64,000 bases of DNA from CAWJMD01 sp963843835 (GTDB lineage: Bacteria > Actinomycetota > Actinomycetes > Actinomycetales > CAWJMD01), in the NCBI GenBank assembly GCA_963843835.1, contig CAWJMD010000008.1, positions 372,001 through 436,000 of the forward strand, written 5' to 3'. The notes beneath the pieces were generated by a model. That model was not told the origin of the DNA. It ran no database searches and saw nothing but the letters and a program-made list of their open reading frames with translations. A program made the position numbers and the translations under genes. Position 1 is the stretch's first letter; the number at the start of each line of letters is the position of its first letter. Of this stretch, positions 8,387-16,668 are shown one piece after another.

Positions 8387-9264
8387 TGGACCTCGGCCCG
8401 TACGCGATCGCCCTCGCCGCGGGAACCGTCGCGGCGCTGAACCCCTGCGGGTTCGCGATGCTGCCCGCCTACCTGGCGCTGCTGGTCGCCCCGGACGGAA
8501 CGTCGGGCGCGGGCCCCGCGGTGGGGCGCGCCCTGCGGATGACCGCTGCCATGACAGCCGGCTTCGTCGGGGTCTTCGCCGTCTTCGCGGCGGTCGTCGT
8601 CCCCCTCTCGTTGGCGCTGGAGCGGTACCTGCCGTGGGTCACCGTCGTGATCGGGATGGCTCTCGTGGGCCTGGGGTTCTGGCTCCTCTCGGGGCGCCAC
8701 CTGCTGCTGCGGGCTCCCAGCGTCGGCGGCGCGCCCACGACGTCCCTGAGGTCGATGGTGGTCTACGGCGTCGCCTACGCGACCGCCTCGCTGTCCTGCA
8801 CGATCGGCCCGTTCCTCGCGGTGGCGACCAGCACGACCAGGGTCGACACCCTGCTGGGCGGCGTCGCCGTCGTCCTCGTGTTCGCCTTGGGGATGGGGCT
8901 GGTGGTCGGCATCCTCGCCGTCGCCGTCGCGCTCGCCCGTGAGGGCTTCGTCGGCCGCATGCGCCGCGCCCTGCCGTACGTCAACCGGGTCAGCGGCGCC
9001 CTGCTCGTGGTGGCAGGCCTCTACGTCGCCTACTACGGCTGGTACGAGCTGAGGGTGTTCTCCGGTGACGTGTCCGGCGACCCGGTGGTGGACACGGCGC
9101 TGAAGGTCCAGTCCGTGCTGGCCCGCACCGCGGGCGAGGCCGACCCGTGGGTCCTCGTCGTGGTGGCCCTCGTCCTGCTGCTGCTCGCCGTGTGGTCCGT
9201 CCGCTCACGTCGGTCGCGGGCCCGCCGGGCCATCGAGGAGGACGCTCCCGACCGCGTCCTCTGA
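8386..9264 (+). CDS. ccdA: CcdA/DsbD-type cytochrome c biogenesis membrane protein
   Basis: A 292-residue polytopic membrane protein. It carries the two conserved membrane cysteines of the CcdA/DsbD-beta family: C21 in LNPCGFAMLPAYL and C138 in SLSCTIGPF. These relay electrons from cytosolic thioredoxin across the membrane to an extracytoplasmic thioredoxin-like acceptor, here most likely the co-translated lipoprotein. The C-terminus adds one more membrane helix and a basic tail. No ResB/ResC genes lie in the window, so a role in haem ligation cannot be claimed. Its stop codon TGA (9262-9264) lies inside the left arm of a repeated hairpin. Confidence 0.88.
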   Translation: MDLGPYAIALAAGTVAALNPCGFAMLPAYLALLVAPDGTSGAGPAVGRALRMTAAMTAGFVGVFAVFAAVVVPLSLALERYLPWVTVVIGMALVGLGFWLLSGRHLLLRAPSVGGAPTTSLRSMVVYGVAYATASLSCTIGPFLAVATSTTRVDTLLGGVAVVLVFALGMGLVVGILAVAVALAREGFVGRMRRALPYVNRVSGALLVVAGLYVAYYGWYELRVFSGDVSGDPVVDTALKVQSVLARTAGEADPWVLVVVALVLLLLAVWSVRSRRSRARRAIEEDAPDRVL

Positions 9265-9318
9265 GTGCTTCTGGTCCCTTCAGGGGCGGATGAAGCAGCC
9301 GTTGCCACTCAGAGGACG
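9255..9318 (+). repeat. 64-bp inverted-repeat element, copy A
   Basis: Perfect 13-bp arms CGTCCTCTGAGTG (9255-9267) and CACTCAGAGGACG (9306-9318) flank a 38-nt interior. The left arm contains the TGA stop of ccdA. Copy B at 28765-28828, read on the minus strand, has the same arms, the same interior length, and GTCCCT and AGCAGCC at the same interior positions. Transcribed, it forms a strong hairpin and could end the ccdA message, though no U-tract follows. Confidence 0.85.
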
Positions 9319-9351
9319 GGGGTGGGGCAGGATCGGACGCGTGATCGTGCG

Positions 9352-10608
9352 ATGAAGGTGACCGTGGTCGGTGGGGGCTCGACCTACACCCCCGAGCTGG
9401 TGGACGGGCTGGCCCGTCGGCGAGAGCGCCTCGACGTGGACGAGCTGGTGCTGACCGACCCGGCGCGCGCACGGCTGGACCTCGTCGGCGGCGTGGCGAG
9501 GCGCATGTTCGAGCGCGAGGGCCATCCGGGACGGGTCGCGACGACCACCGACCTGGACGAGGCGGTCGACGGCGCAGACGTGGTGCTGCTCCAGCTGCGC
9601 GTGGGCGGGCAGGCGGCCAGAGGGCTGGACGAGACCCTCCCGCTGGAGTGCGGCTGCGTGGGCCAGGAGACCACCGGGGCAGGCGGTCTCGCCAAGGCGC
9701 TGCGCACGGTCCCGGTCGTGCTGCGGGTCGCCGACGCGGTGCGACGAGGTGCCGCTCCGGACGCGTGGCTGGTCGACTTCACCAACCCCGTCGGCATCGT
9801 GACGCGCGCCCTGCTGGACTCCGGGCACCGGGCGATCGGGCTGTGCAACGTGGCGATCGGGTTCCAGCGGTTCGCTGCCGACCTGCTCGGACGACGCGAA
9901 GCCGACGTGTCGCTCGACCACGTCGGCCTGAACCACCTCACCTGGGTCCGACGCGTCCTCGTCGACGGCGAGGACGTGCTGCCCGGCCTTCTGGACGAGC
10001 ACGTCGACGTGATCGCTGAGCGAGTTCGGTTGTCGCCGAGCCTCGTTCGCGACCTGGGGATGATCCCCTCGTACTACCTGCGGTACTTCTACGACCACGA
10101 CCGGGTGGTGACGGAGCAGCGTTCCGAGCCGTCGCGGGCCGAGCAGGTCTCCGCGATCGAGCGTGAGCTGCTGGACCTGTACGCCGACCCGACGCTCGAC
10201 ACCAAGCCCGACCTGCTCCAGCAGCGCGGTGGCGCGTTCTACTCCGAGGCGGCGGTCGACCTCGTCGCCTCGCTGGTGTCCGACACCGGCGACGTGCAGG
10301 TGGTCGACGTGCGCAACAACGGCACGCTCCCCTTCCTGCCGCACGCCGCGGTCGTCGAGGTGCCGGCGCGCATCGGCGCCGCGGGTGCCGACCCCGTCGA
10401 CGTCGCACCCATGGAGCCGCTTCTCGCCGGCCTCGTCGCGCACGTCGCCGCGTACGAGGAGCTGGCGCTGGACGCCGCGCTGCGGGGTGGTCGCGACCGC
10501 GTCTTCCGCGCGCTGCTCGCGCACCCGCTCGTCGGCCAGGTCGACCGGGCCGAGCGGCTGACCGACCTGCTTCTCGCAGCGAACCGGGAGCACCTGCCGT
10601 GGGTGTGA
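9352..10608 (+). CDS. Glycoside hydrolase family 4 (6-phospho-beta-glucosidase type)
   Basis: A 418-residue NAD-dependent GH4 enzyme. It has the N-terminal NAD-binding GGGSTYTPEL, the family block FTNPVGIVTRA (N145-P146), and the probable divalent-metal ligands C165 (LCNVAIG) and H195 (GLNHLTW). GH4 enzymes cleave glycosides by an oxidation-elimination-reduction cycle, usually on 6-phosphoglycosides. Start ATG 9352; a longer in-frame ORF extends back into repeat element A and is unlikely. It overlaps the downstream BadF-type kinase, which fits uptake or recycling of an amino sugar or beta-glucoside. No PTS or ABC sugar transporter lies beside it. Confidence 0.9.
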   Translation: MKVTVVGGGSTYTPELVDGLARRRERLDVDELVLTDPARARLDLVGGVARRMFEREGHPGRVATTTDLDEAVDGADVVLLQLRVGGQAARGLDETLPLECGCVGQETTGAGGLAKALRTVPVVLRVADAVRRGAAPDAWLVDFTNPVGIVTRALLDSGHRAIGLCNVAIGFQRFAADLLGRREADVSLDHVGLNHLTWVRRVLVDGEDVLPGLLDEHVDVIAERVRLSPSLVRDLGMIPSYYLRYFYDHDRVVTEQRSEPSRAEQVSAIERELLDLYADPTLDTKPDLLQQRGGAFYSEAAVDLVASLVSDTGDVQVVDVRNNGTLPFLPHAAVVEVPARIGAAGADPVDVAPMEPLLAGLVAHVAAYEELALDAALRGGRDRVFRALLAHPLVGQVDRAERLTDLLLAANREHLPWV

Positions 10609-11588
10609 GGCGCACCGTCCTCGCCGTCGACGGCGGCGGCAGCAAGACCGATGTGGTGCTCGTCGACACGACGGGCGTGGTGCTGGCGCACGTGCGCGGA
10701 CCGGGGAGCCAGCCGCAGCACGTCGGCGTGGCGGAGGCCATGCGGGTGCTCGACGCGCTCGTCGGTGAGGTCGCGGCACTCGACGGGCCGGAGTCGGGGG
10801 AGGTCGCCGACCATGCCGCGGTCTACCTGTCCGGGCTCGATCTGGAGCAGGAGATCACTGCGGTGAGACAGGAGGTCGGGCGCCGGCCCTGGGGCGTGAC
10901 CACCACGGTCGCCAACGACACCTTCGCGCTGCTGCGAGCAGGGTCCGACTCACCCGACGCCGTTGCGGTGGTGTGCGGCACCGGCATCAACTGCGTGGGG
11001 CGCAACGCGTCCGGGAGGACGAGCACGTTCCCGGCCCTCGGCATGCTGACCGGCGACTGGGGCGGCGGGTACCACCTCGGCCGGCTGGCCCTGTGGCACG
11101 CCGTCCGCGCCGAGGACGGCCGTGGCGCCGCGACGGTGCTGCAGACCGACATCACCAGGCACTTCGGGCGGGAGACGGTCCAGGACGTGGGGGTGGGGAT
11201 GCACCTCGACGAGATCGACGTGCGCCGTCTCGCCGAGCTGGCTCCCGTGGTGCTCTCGGCGTGCACGCGAGGGGATGCGGTCGCCACGGAGCTGGTGGAC
11301 CGACTCGCCGACGAGGTCGCCCTGATGGTCTCGGTGACGTTCCGCCGGCTCGGCCTGCACGGATCTCCGGCGGACGTCGTGCTGGGCGGTGGGGTGGTGC
11401 GGTCACGTCACCCGCGGCTGCTGGACGGTGTCGCGGAGCGCGTGCACCGGTCGAGTCCGGCCGCTCGGGTGCTGGTTGTCGACGACCCGCCAGTGCTGGG
11501 CGCGGGCCTGCTGGGTCTGGACGAGCTGGGTGCCGGCCGCGAGGCCGGCAAGCGGCTGCGTGACGAGCTCGGGGCCAGTCCGCGCTGA
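10599..11588 (+). CDS. BadF/BadG/BcrA/BcrD-type sugar kinase (N-acetylglucosamine kinase-like)
   Basis: A 329-residue ASKHA-fold kinase. The phosphate-1 loop is DGGGSKTD (11-18), phosphate-2 is VVCGTGINCVG, the sugar-binding block contains GDWGGGYHLG, and an adenosine motif follows at LGGGVVRS. It is closest in pattern to bacterial and eukaryotic GlcNAc kinases; glucosamine kinase is an alternative. GTG 10599 has GGAG 8 nt upstream, while GTG 10605 would give a tight GTGA overlap. It is co-transcribed with the GH4 gene and converges on the HD-GYP gene. Confidence 0.85.
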   Translation: MGVRRTVLAVDGGGSKTDVVLVDTTGVVLAHVRGPGSQPQHVGVAEAMRVLDALVGEVAALDGPESGEVADHAAVYLSGLDLEQEITAVRQEVGRRPWGVTTTVANDTFALLRAGSDSPDAVAVVCGTGINCVGRNASGRTSTFPALGMLTGDWGGGYHLGRLALWHAVRAEDGRGAATVLQTDITRHFGRETVQDVGVGMHLDEIDVRRLAELAPVVLSACTRGDAVATELVDRLADEVALMVSVTFRRLGLHGSPADVVLGGGVVRSRHPRLLDGVAERVHRSSPAARVLVVDDPPVLGAGLLGLDELGAGREAGKRLRDELGASPR

Positions 11589-11612
11589 CGGGGTGCGGGG
11601 ATTGGCAAGGGG

Positions 11613-13277
11613 TCAGGGCTTGCCGAGCAGCCCGCCCACCACGCCACCGACTCCCGGGCCTGCGGGAGGCGACGGCTTCGGAGCAGGGGCCGGGCCGCCA
11701 CCCGAGCCGCCAGTGGCCGAACCCACGACGCCCGCCACTGGCGGTAGGACCTCCTCGAGGACCTCCACGGCCTTCTGGCCGGCACCGGAGGCCGCGCCGC
11801 CGACAGGGCCTCCGACCGCTCCGCCGACCGTCCCGGTGGTGCCGACCACGACACCGCCGACCGCGCCGCCGGCTCCACCCACGACCTGGCCGACGGCACC
11901 GCCCACCGACCCGATCGGTCCTGGGAGGACGTCCACCACGCCGCCCGGGGTCGGGACGACAGGGGGCGGCGTCCCCACGACGGGTGGCACGGTCGGCGTG
12001 CCGCCGGGCACCGACGGGTCGGTCGGGCCCTCCGCGGTCGGGCCGGCACCGCCGGCGGCCGCGTTGGCGCGCTGGGTCGGGGGCACCTCGTCCGCGAGGT
12101 CGGAGGAGCTCACAGCGGTGCCCTCGGTGAGGCCGTCGACGCGCGGAGACTGCTCCTGCTCGCTCTGCGAGGTCTCGGAGGCCGACGCGGCGGTGCCCGT
12201 CGTGTCCAGCGGAGCCGCGATCGCGCTCGAACCGGCCGCCACGAGGGCTGCCGTGCCGAGCGCCTGGGCCAGCGTCGCTGCGGGCACCGTCTGGGAGGCC
12301 AGCACAGGCACCTCCGAGAGCCAGGAGATCGCCCCCTGGGCACGACGCAGCCGCGGTGCCGAGATGGAGATCATGGCGCGCACGACGGCGGGGTCGAACT
12401 GGCTGCCGGAGCACCGGATGAGCTCGCGGTAGGCGGCGGCGCGGGAGACCGGCCGCCGGTACGCACGAGCCGCGGTCATGACGTCGAACGCGTCAGCGAC
12501 GGAGACGATCCGCGCGCCGTACGAGATCTCCTCGCCGTGCAAGCCCTGGGGATAGCCACTGCCGTCGTACATCTCGTGGTGCTGGACGATCACGTCGCCC
12601 CACTCGGCGAGCCAGGGCATGAGAGGTGCGGCCAGGTCGGCTCCCGCGACCGGGTGGTACCGCAGGAGCTTCCACTCCTCGTCCGTCGGCTTGGCCGGCT
12701 TGTTCAGCAGCTCGGACGAGATCGTCAGCTTGCCGATGTCGTGCAGCAGGGAGGCCCACCTCAGCCGGTCACGGCCGGCCTGCGGAACCCCGAGCTCGAC
12801 CGCGAGCAGCTCGGTGAGCAGGCGCACGCGCTCCGCGTGACCCCGGGTGGGGCGGTCGTGGTGGTCGAGTGCGGCGACGAGCACGAGGATCTCGCGGGCC
12901 ACCTTCCGGGGGTCCTGGCCCGCGCGCCGCAGCCGGGCCACGTGCTCCTGGACCGAGTAGCGGCGCACGGCGTCGCGGGCCACCTTGAGCCTGGAGGGCG
13001 CTCGGTCGGGGAAGAGCAGGGTCAGGTCGAGAAGCGTGCTGAGGGGGAGCAGGCGCCGGGCGAGCCCGTCGACCACGAAGAGGATGACCGTCGCTGCGCC
13101 GAGTACGCAGACGACCAGCAGCAGCCTGTCCATGAGGGTGGACACGGGCGGCATGAAGCGGGCGACGCCCCAGCCCGCAGCGGTCGCGGCGATGACGGGT
13201 CCGATGAAGATGGCCACTCGTAGAGCCGCCGCGAGGCGCGGCCGACCGGCCCATCGCGCGCTGTCCCGCGTCTGCAT
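11613..13277 (-). CDS. HD-GYP domain protein with long Gly/Val/Pro tail
   Basis: A 554-residue protein. Two membrane helices lie at about 18-36 and 52-70, then a linker and an HD-GYP domain at about 125-310: H179-D180 in LLHDIGK, HHE at 233-235 and the signature DGSGYP at 238-243. HD-GYP domains hydrolyse c-di-GMP or related dinucleotides. From about 330 there is a hydrophobic stretch, then a Ser/Glu-rich segment, then about 150 residues dominated by Gly, Val and Pro with repeated VGG, GAVGG and PPVV units. The tail has no known fold. Start ATG 13277 follows GGGGAGGG. It converges with the sugar kinase gene. Confidence 0.88.
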   Translation of the reverse strand: MQTRDSARWAGRPRLAAALRVAIFIGPVIAATAAGWGVARFMPPVSTLMDRLLLVVCVLGAATVILFVVDGLARRLLPLSTLLDLTLLFPDRAPSRLKVARDAVRRYSVQEHVARLRRAGQDPRKVAREILVLVAALDHHDRPTRGHAERVRLLTELLAVELGVPQAGRDRLRWASLLHDIGKLTISSELLNKPAKPTDEEWKLLRYHPVAGADLAAPLMPWLAEWGDVIVQHHEMYDGSGYPQGLHGEEISYGARIVSVADAFDVMTAARAYRRPVSRAAAYRELIRCSGSQFDPAVVRAMISISAPRLRRAQGAISWLSEVPVLASQTVPAATLAQALGTAALVAAGSSAIAAPLDTTGTAASASETSQSEQEQSPRVDGLTEGTAVSSSDLADEVPPTQRANAAAGGAGPTAEGPTDPSVPGGTPTVPPVVGTPPPVVPTPGGVVDVLPGPIGSVGGAVGQVVGGAGGAVGGVVVGTTGTVGGAVGGPVGGAASGAGQKAVEVLEEVLPPVAGVVGSATGGSGGGPAPAPKPSPPAGPGVGGVVGGLLGKP

Positions 13278-13385
13278 GTCAGCCCTCCCCGCCCCGTTGC
13301 CTTCTATCAATCGGCATGCGCACGCCTGGGGGATAGGGCCGAACGGGTGGATTCGTCCCTGTCGGGCCGATGAGACTATCTGCCC

Positions 13386-13742
13386 GTGAATCGCCCCGTG
13401 ACCCCTCGACGCTTCGTCCTCAACGACCACCGCGAGCCTCGACCGCACTCTGACCTGCGCCTGGAGGAGGACGGCGTGCTGCGGAGCTGGGCGGTGCCCC
13501 GGGGGCTGCCGGACGACCCGGCCCAGGACCGGCTGGCGGTGGCCGTCGACGACCACGGCATGGAGCACCTGACCTACGAGGACGCCGACAAGTCGATCGT
13601 CGACGACGGCACCTGGGAGGAGGAGGACCGCACCGATCGGCGACTCCTCTTCGTGCTCCACGGCAGGCAGGGAGCGCGGCGGTACGCCCTGATCCGCACC
13701 GAGCGCGACTGGCTTCTGCACCTGACCAAGGACCAGCCGTGA
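13386..13742 (+). CDS. Standalone LigD 3'-phosphoesterase (PE) domain protein
   Basis: A 118-residue protein matching the PE domain of bacterial NHEJ ligase D. Visible landmarks are FVLNDHREPRPHSDLRLE, with H15, H21 and D23 as likely metal ligands, RSWAVPRGLP, and a C-terminal RTERDWLLHL. PE domains remove 3'-phosphate and terminal ribonucleotides from DNA ends. No ligase or polymerase domain is attached and no Ku gene is in the window. It is shorter than most stand-alone PE proteins. It overlaps the GNAT gene as GTGA. Start GTG 13386 has a poor ribosome-binding site. Confidence 0.8.
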   Translation: MNRPVTPRRFVLNDHREPRPHSDLRLEEDGVLRSWAVPRGLPDDPAQDRLAVAVDDHGMEHLTYEDADKSIVDDGTWEEEDRTDRRLLFVLHGRQGARRYALIRTERDWLLHLTKDQP

Positions 13743-14437
13743 CGGCGGGGATCCCCGTCGCGGACAGCCGCCCCGACGACGACGCCTGGCCGTCGATGGC
13801 GTGGCCGCCGTCACCTGACACGGTGCTGCGCGGTGACGTCGTGGAGGTCGCGCCGGTCGACCCGTCCGGACGTGGGGTCGCCGGGCTCTTCGAGGCGCTC
13901 GACCACGAGGTGGTGTGGCGGCACCTGTCCGGACGGCCCGTCGACGCCCAGGGGCTGGCGCGCAGGTTGGGGGCGAGGGTGGATGCCGGCTGGCTCCCGT
14001 GGCTCGTCCGGCTCCGCGGACCCCTGGGTGACCTGCCTGGGGGAGCGGTGGTGGGGACGTCCAGCTTCCTCGACGTGTCGGTGGAGGACGCGCGCCTCGA
14101 GATCGGCTTCACGGCCTACACGCCAGGGGTGTGGGCGACGTCGGTCAATCCCGAGACCAAGCTGCTGCTGCTGGAGTACGCGTTCACGACCCTGCACGCC
14201 GGACGCGTACAGCTCAAGACCGACGTGCGGAACCATCGCTCGCAGAGGGCGATCGACCGTCTCGGCGCCCGGTACGAGGGCACGCTGCGCCGGTACCAGC
14301 GCCGGGCCGACGGCACCGTCCGCGACACCGCGCTGTTCTCCGTCGTCGCCGAGGAGTGGCCCGGCGTGCGAGCCGGTCTCATCGCCCGGCTGCGTCCAGG
14401 ACGTCGGCGCGACGGCCTGTCGGTAGGGTCTGGGTGA
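13739..14437 (+). CDS. GNAT family N-acetyltransferase (RimJ/RimL-like)
   Basis: A 232-residue GNAT protein with the RimJ/RimL-type pattern: an N-terminal acidic stretch, GTSSFLDVSVEDARLEIGFT as strands 3-4, a weak acetyl-CoA loop region, then LLEYAFTTLHAGRVQLKTDVRNHRSQRAIDRLGARYEGTLR-like sequence, where NHRSQRAIDRLG is the typical helix alpha-4. The acceptor is unknown; protein N-termini or small amines are possible. It is translationally coupled to the LigD-PE gene and ends 1 bp before tRNA(CAU). The tRNA's TAGGGT -10 box at 14424-14429 lies inside its 3' end. Confidence 0.85.
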   Translation: MTAGIPVADSRPDDDAWPSMAWPPSPDTVLRGDVVEVAPVDPSGRGVAGLFEALDHEVVWRHLSGRPVDAQGLARRLGARVDAGWLPWLVRLRGPLGDLPGGAVVGTSSFLDVSVEDARLEIGFTAYTPGVWATSVNPETKLLLLEYAFTTLHAGRVQLKTDVRNHRSQRAIDRLGARYEGTLRRYQRRADGTVRDTALFSVVAEEWPGVRAGLIARLRPGRRRDGLSVGSG

Positions 14438-14438
14438 C

Positions 14439-14512
14439 GGGGCAGTAGCTCAGCCGGTCAGAGCAGGGGACTCATAATCCCTCGGTCGCGGGTTCGAGCC
14501 CCGCCTGCCCCA
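14439..14512 (+). tRNA. tRNA with CAU anticodon (elongator Met; Ile2 not excluded)
   Basis: A full cloverleaf can be folded. Acceptor stem GGGGCAG/CTGCCCC, D-arm stem GCTC/GAGC, anticodon stem GGGGA/TCCCT with loop CTCATAA, T arm GCGGG-TTCGAGC-CCCGC, discriminator A. The acceptor starts with a G-C pair, so it is not the initiator. A CAU tRNA may also be tRNA-Ile2 after lysidine modification; sequence alone does not settle this. A TAGGGT box lies 9 nt upstream at 14424-14429. The IS481-like remnant begins 12 bp downstream. Confidence 0.9.
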
Positions 14513-14524
14513 CGGGTCTTCGTG

Positions 14525-15769
14525 TGTGGTCTCGGTTGATGCTTGACACCTCGTCCCGCCTGTTCTCGGCTTCCGGAGGGAGCCGGAGGAGGTGGCCGAG
14601 CGTGCTGCAGGAGCTGAGCGTGGCCGAGCAGAGGTACCAAGCAGTGCTGGCGGTGATGGAGGACGGCGTGTCGGTCAGTGAGGCCGCCGCGAAGGCGGGG
14701 TTTTCACGGCAGACCTTGCATGCGTGGCTGTCGCGGTACGCCGAGGCGGGCCTGGTCGGGTTGGTGGACCGGTCGCACCGTCCGGTCTCGTGTCCGCATC
14801 AGATGAGCCCGGTGGTCGAGCAGCGGCTGGTCGAGATGCGCGGGCTGTACCCGGTCTGGGGCGCCGACCGGTTGCGCTATCGGCTGGCCCGTGAGGGCGT
14901 GGATCCGGTGCCGTCGCGGGCGGCGGTCAGCCGCGCTCTGGTCCGGCTCGGGCTGGTCGACCCTCGGGGCCGGCGGCAGGCCAAGCGGTCCTATCGGCGC
15001 TGGGAGCGGGCCCGGCCGATGGAGCTGTGGCAGATGACGTGATGGGCGGGGTGCTGCTCGACAACGGCACCGACCTCAAGGCGGTCACCGGGATCGATGA
15101 CCATTCGAGGTTCGTGGTCTGCGTCGGCCTGGTGGAACGGGCCACCTCGCGGGCGGTCTGCTCGGTGCTGGTCCAGGCGCTGGCCACCCATGGGGTGCCC
15201 GAGCAGATCCTGACCGACAACGGGAAGGTGTTCACCGGCCGCTACGCGCACCGACCGATGGAGGTGCTGTTCGACAAGATCTGCCGCGAGAACGGGATCC
15301 GGCACCTGCTGACTCCAGAACCGCTGCGCAGCAGGCGATCGACGCGTTCATCCGCGAGTACAACACCGACCGACCGCACCAGTCGATCGGGAACTGCACC
15401 CCGGCCGAACGCTTCATCACGCGAAGACCAGACACCGGCCCCCCGGTCGACGACACCGCCCTGACAGACCGGATCCGCGGCCGCCGCGACGGGCCCGAGT
15501 GGGTCACCCGCCGCGCCGGCAGCAACGGTGTGATCTGCGTCGGCTACCAGCAGATCAGCGTCGGCAAGCACCGCGCTGGCCAGGTCATCGATGTCACGTC
15601 GACGACCGGCTGCTCCATGCCTGGTCCGGCAACGACCTGATCCGTACCGTCGTACGCACCTGGAAGGGAGAGATCCGCAAGAAGCGGGCCGCCCGACCCG
15701 CCCCATGAACCCCACGAGGTGTCAAGCACCAACAGAGACACCAACGTCAAGGATCAACCGAGACACCAC
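14525..15769 (+). mobile_element. Decayed IS481-family insertion sequence
   Basis: The element is bounded by related ends. The left is TGTGGTCTCGGTTGATGCTT (14525-14544), running on to TGACACCTCGT. The right, read inward on the minus strand from about 15769, begins GTGGTGTCTCGGTTGATCCT and has an inner copy of the GCTTGACACCTCGT block at 15714-15727. The left end appears to have lost a segment between the two blocks. The single transposase inside is frameshifted and internally deleted. No clear target duplication is visible. Confidence 0.75.
14602..15708 (+). pseudogene. IS481-family transposase, frameshifted and internally deleted
   Basis: Reading starts at GTG 14602 (after GGAGGAGG) with a helix-turn-helix domain (VSEAAAKAGFSRQTLHAWLSRY). 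The frame breaks near 15038, where ELWQM should continue into DVMGG but a base is missing. The DDE core follows in another frame (TGIDDHSRFVV, TDNGKVFTGR). After GIRHLLT a block including the catalytic Glu region is deleted near 15320, joining to AQQAIDAFIREYNTDRPHQS. A third frame change occurs near 15595. Lacking the last catalytic acid, it cannot be active. Confidence 0.85.
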
Positions 15770-15889
15770 AGCCCCCCGGATCTTTGCGCGAGCCCGGTTG
15801 ATGCGTGTCAGTTCCGCCTCGGGCCCTGGTCGACGTGAGCTGACGGTAGAAGAATCGCCATAGGTCGGGAGCGTGACCGGGAGGCCGTC

Positions 15890-16543
15890 GTGATCCATGC
15901 GGGATTCCAGAAGCCGAGAAAGACGCTGGGGCAGGCGGGGGACTACTACCTGCTCCTTTCGCGAAGCACCGAGCCGATGGTGGTACTGCGCAAGGGCTTA
16001 GGTGGAACCGAGTGGGTCGAGGTCGCGACGATCGGAGAGGCGGGACCACCTGGCCCTGGCGGACCTGTCGGGCCCCGAGGTGAGACGGGTCCTCCAGGGC
16101 GACGCGGAGAGCCGGGGCCTTCTGGTCCTCGTGGTCCGTCGGGCGCGCAGGGTCCTCCGGGGTCGGTTGCCGGACTCCCCGTGGTGCATGAGCTCGTGCG
16201 TGACCACCCGCCGACCTGGGTGACGACGGGGACGTGGATCACGCTCGCTGAGATCGATGTCACTGAAGGTTCGTATGTCGTCACGGTCTCCTTCTCAGCG
16301 ACGGCTCACGGTGACACGGCAGAGGTGCGGATGACCGCGAACAGCGACGTGCTCCTGCACGTTGTGGTGGGCTCGGCCGGGGGCGAGGAGCACCGGGTGG
16401 AGAGGGCCACAACCATGCGGAGCGATGGCTGGATCCGCTTGCAGGGTAGAGGCTTTCACGGAGAATCCGCCACGCGGGGTGGGGTAGGGGTGGGTGGGAT
16501 GCGGATGCTCGTGGCTCCGGTTGGGGCAGTGCGTACATTGTGA
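15890..16543 (+). CDS. Collagen-like Gly-X-Y repeat protein
   Basis: A 217-residue protein with a 48-residue N-terminal region, then about 15 uninterrupted Gly-X-Y triplets (residues 49-93; rich in Pro, with GPPG, GETGPPG, GEPGPSG), then a C-terminal domain of about 120 residues with alternating beta-strand character (WITLAEIDVTEGSYVVTVSF) resembling a jelly-roll trimeric head such as those on phage or spore collagen-like proteins. No signal peptide is seen. Start GTG 15890 follows GGGAGG. It stands alone next to the IS remnant, which fits an accessory, possibly phage-derived gene. Function unknown. Confidence 0.75.
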   Translation: MIHAGFQKPRKTLGQAGDYYLLLSRSTEPMVVLRKGLGGTEWVEVATIGEAGPPGPGGPVGPRGETGPPGRRGEPGPSGPRGPSGAQGPPGSVAGLPVVHELVRDHPPTWVTTGTWITLAEIDVTEGSYVVTVSFSATAHGDTAEVRMTANSDVLLHVVVGSAGGEEHRVERATTMRSDGWIRLQGRGFHGESATRGGVGVGGMRMLVAPVGAVRTL

Positions 16544-16656
16544 ATCGGGTGCATGCCTGAGCCAGGAGGCCACCGGCGGTCCGCCTCGGCGCCGTCGACA
16601 TGTCGAGATCGGTGTCGACGAACAGCCTTGCAGGCCCGACCCGGCCCGACGCGACG

Positions 16657-16662
16657 TATGCT
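16657..16662 (+). promoter_or_regulatory. -10 box TATGCT, leaderless-type, for glutaredoxin
   Basis: TATGCT ends 6 nt before the ATG at 16669. The same geometry recurs before many starts in this window, so transcription probably begins at the start codon. Confidence 0.55.
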
Positions 16663-16668
16663 CGGGGG

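Noticed and set aside
14439..16543. Integrative element or prophage at the tRNA(CAU) gene
   Set aside because: No integrase, no repeated tRNA 3' end, and no phage structural genes; only one decayed IS and orphan genes are present.
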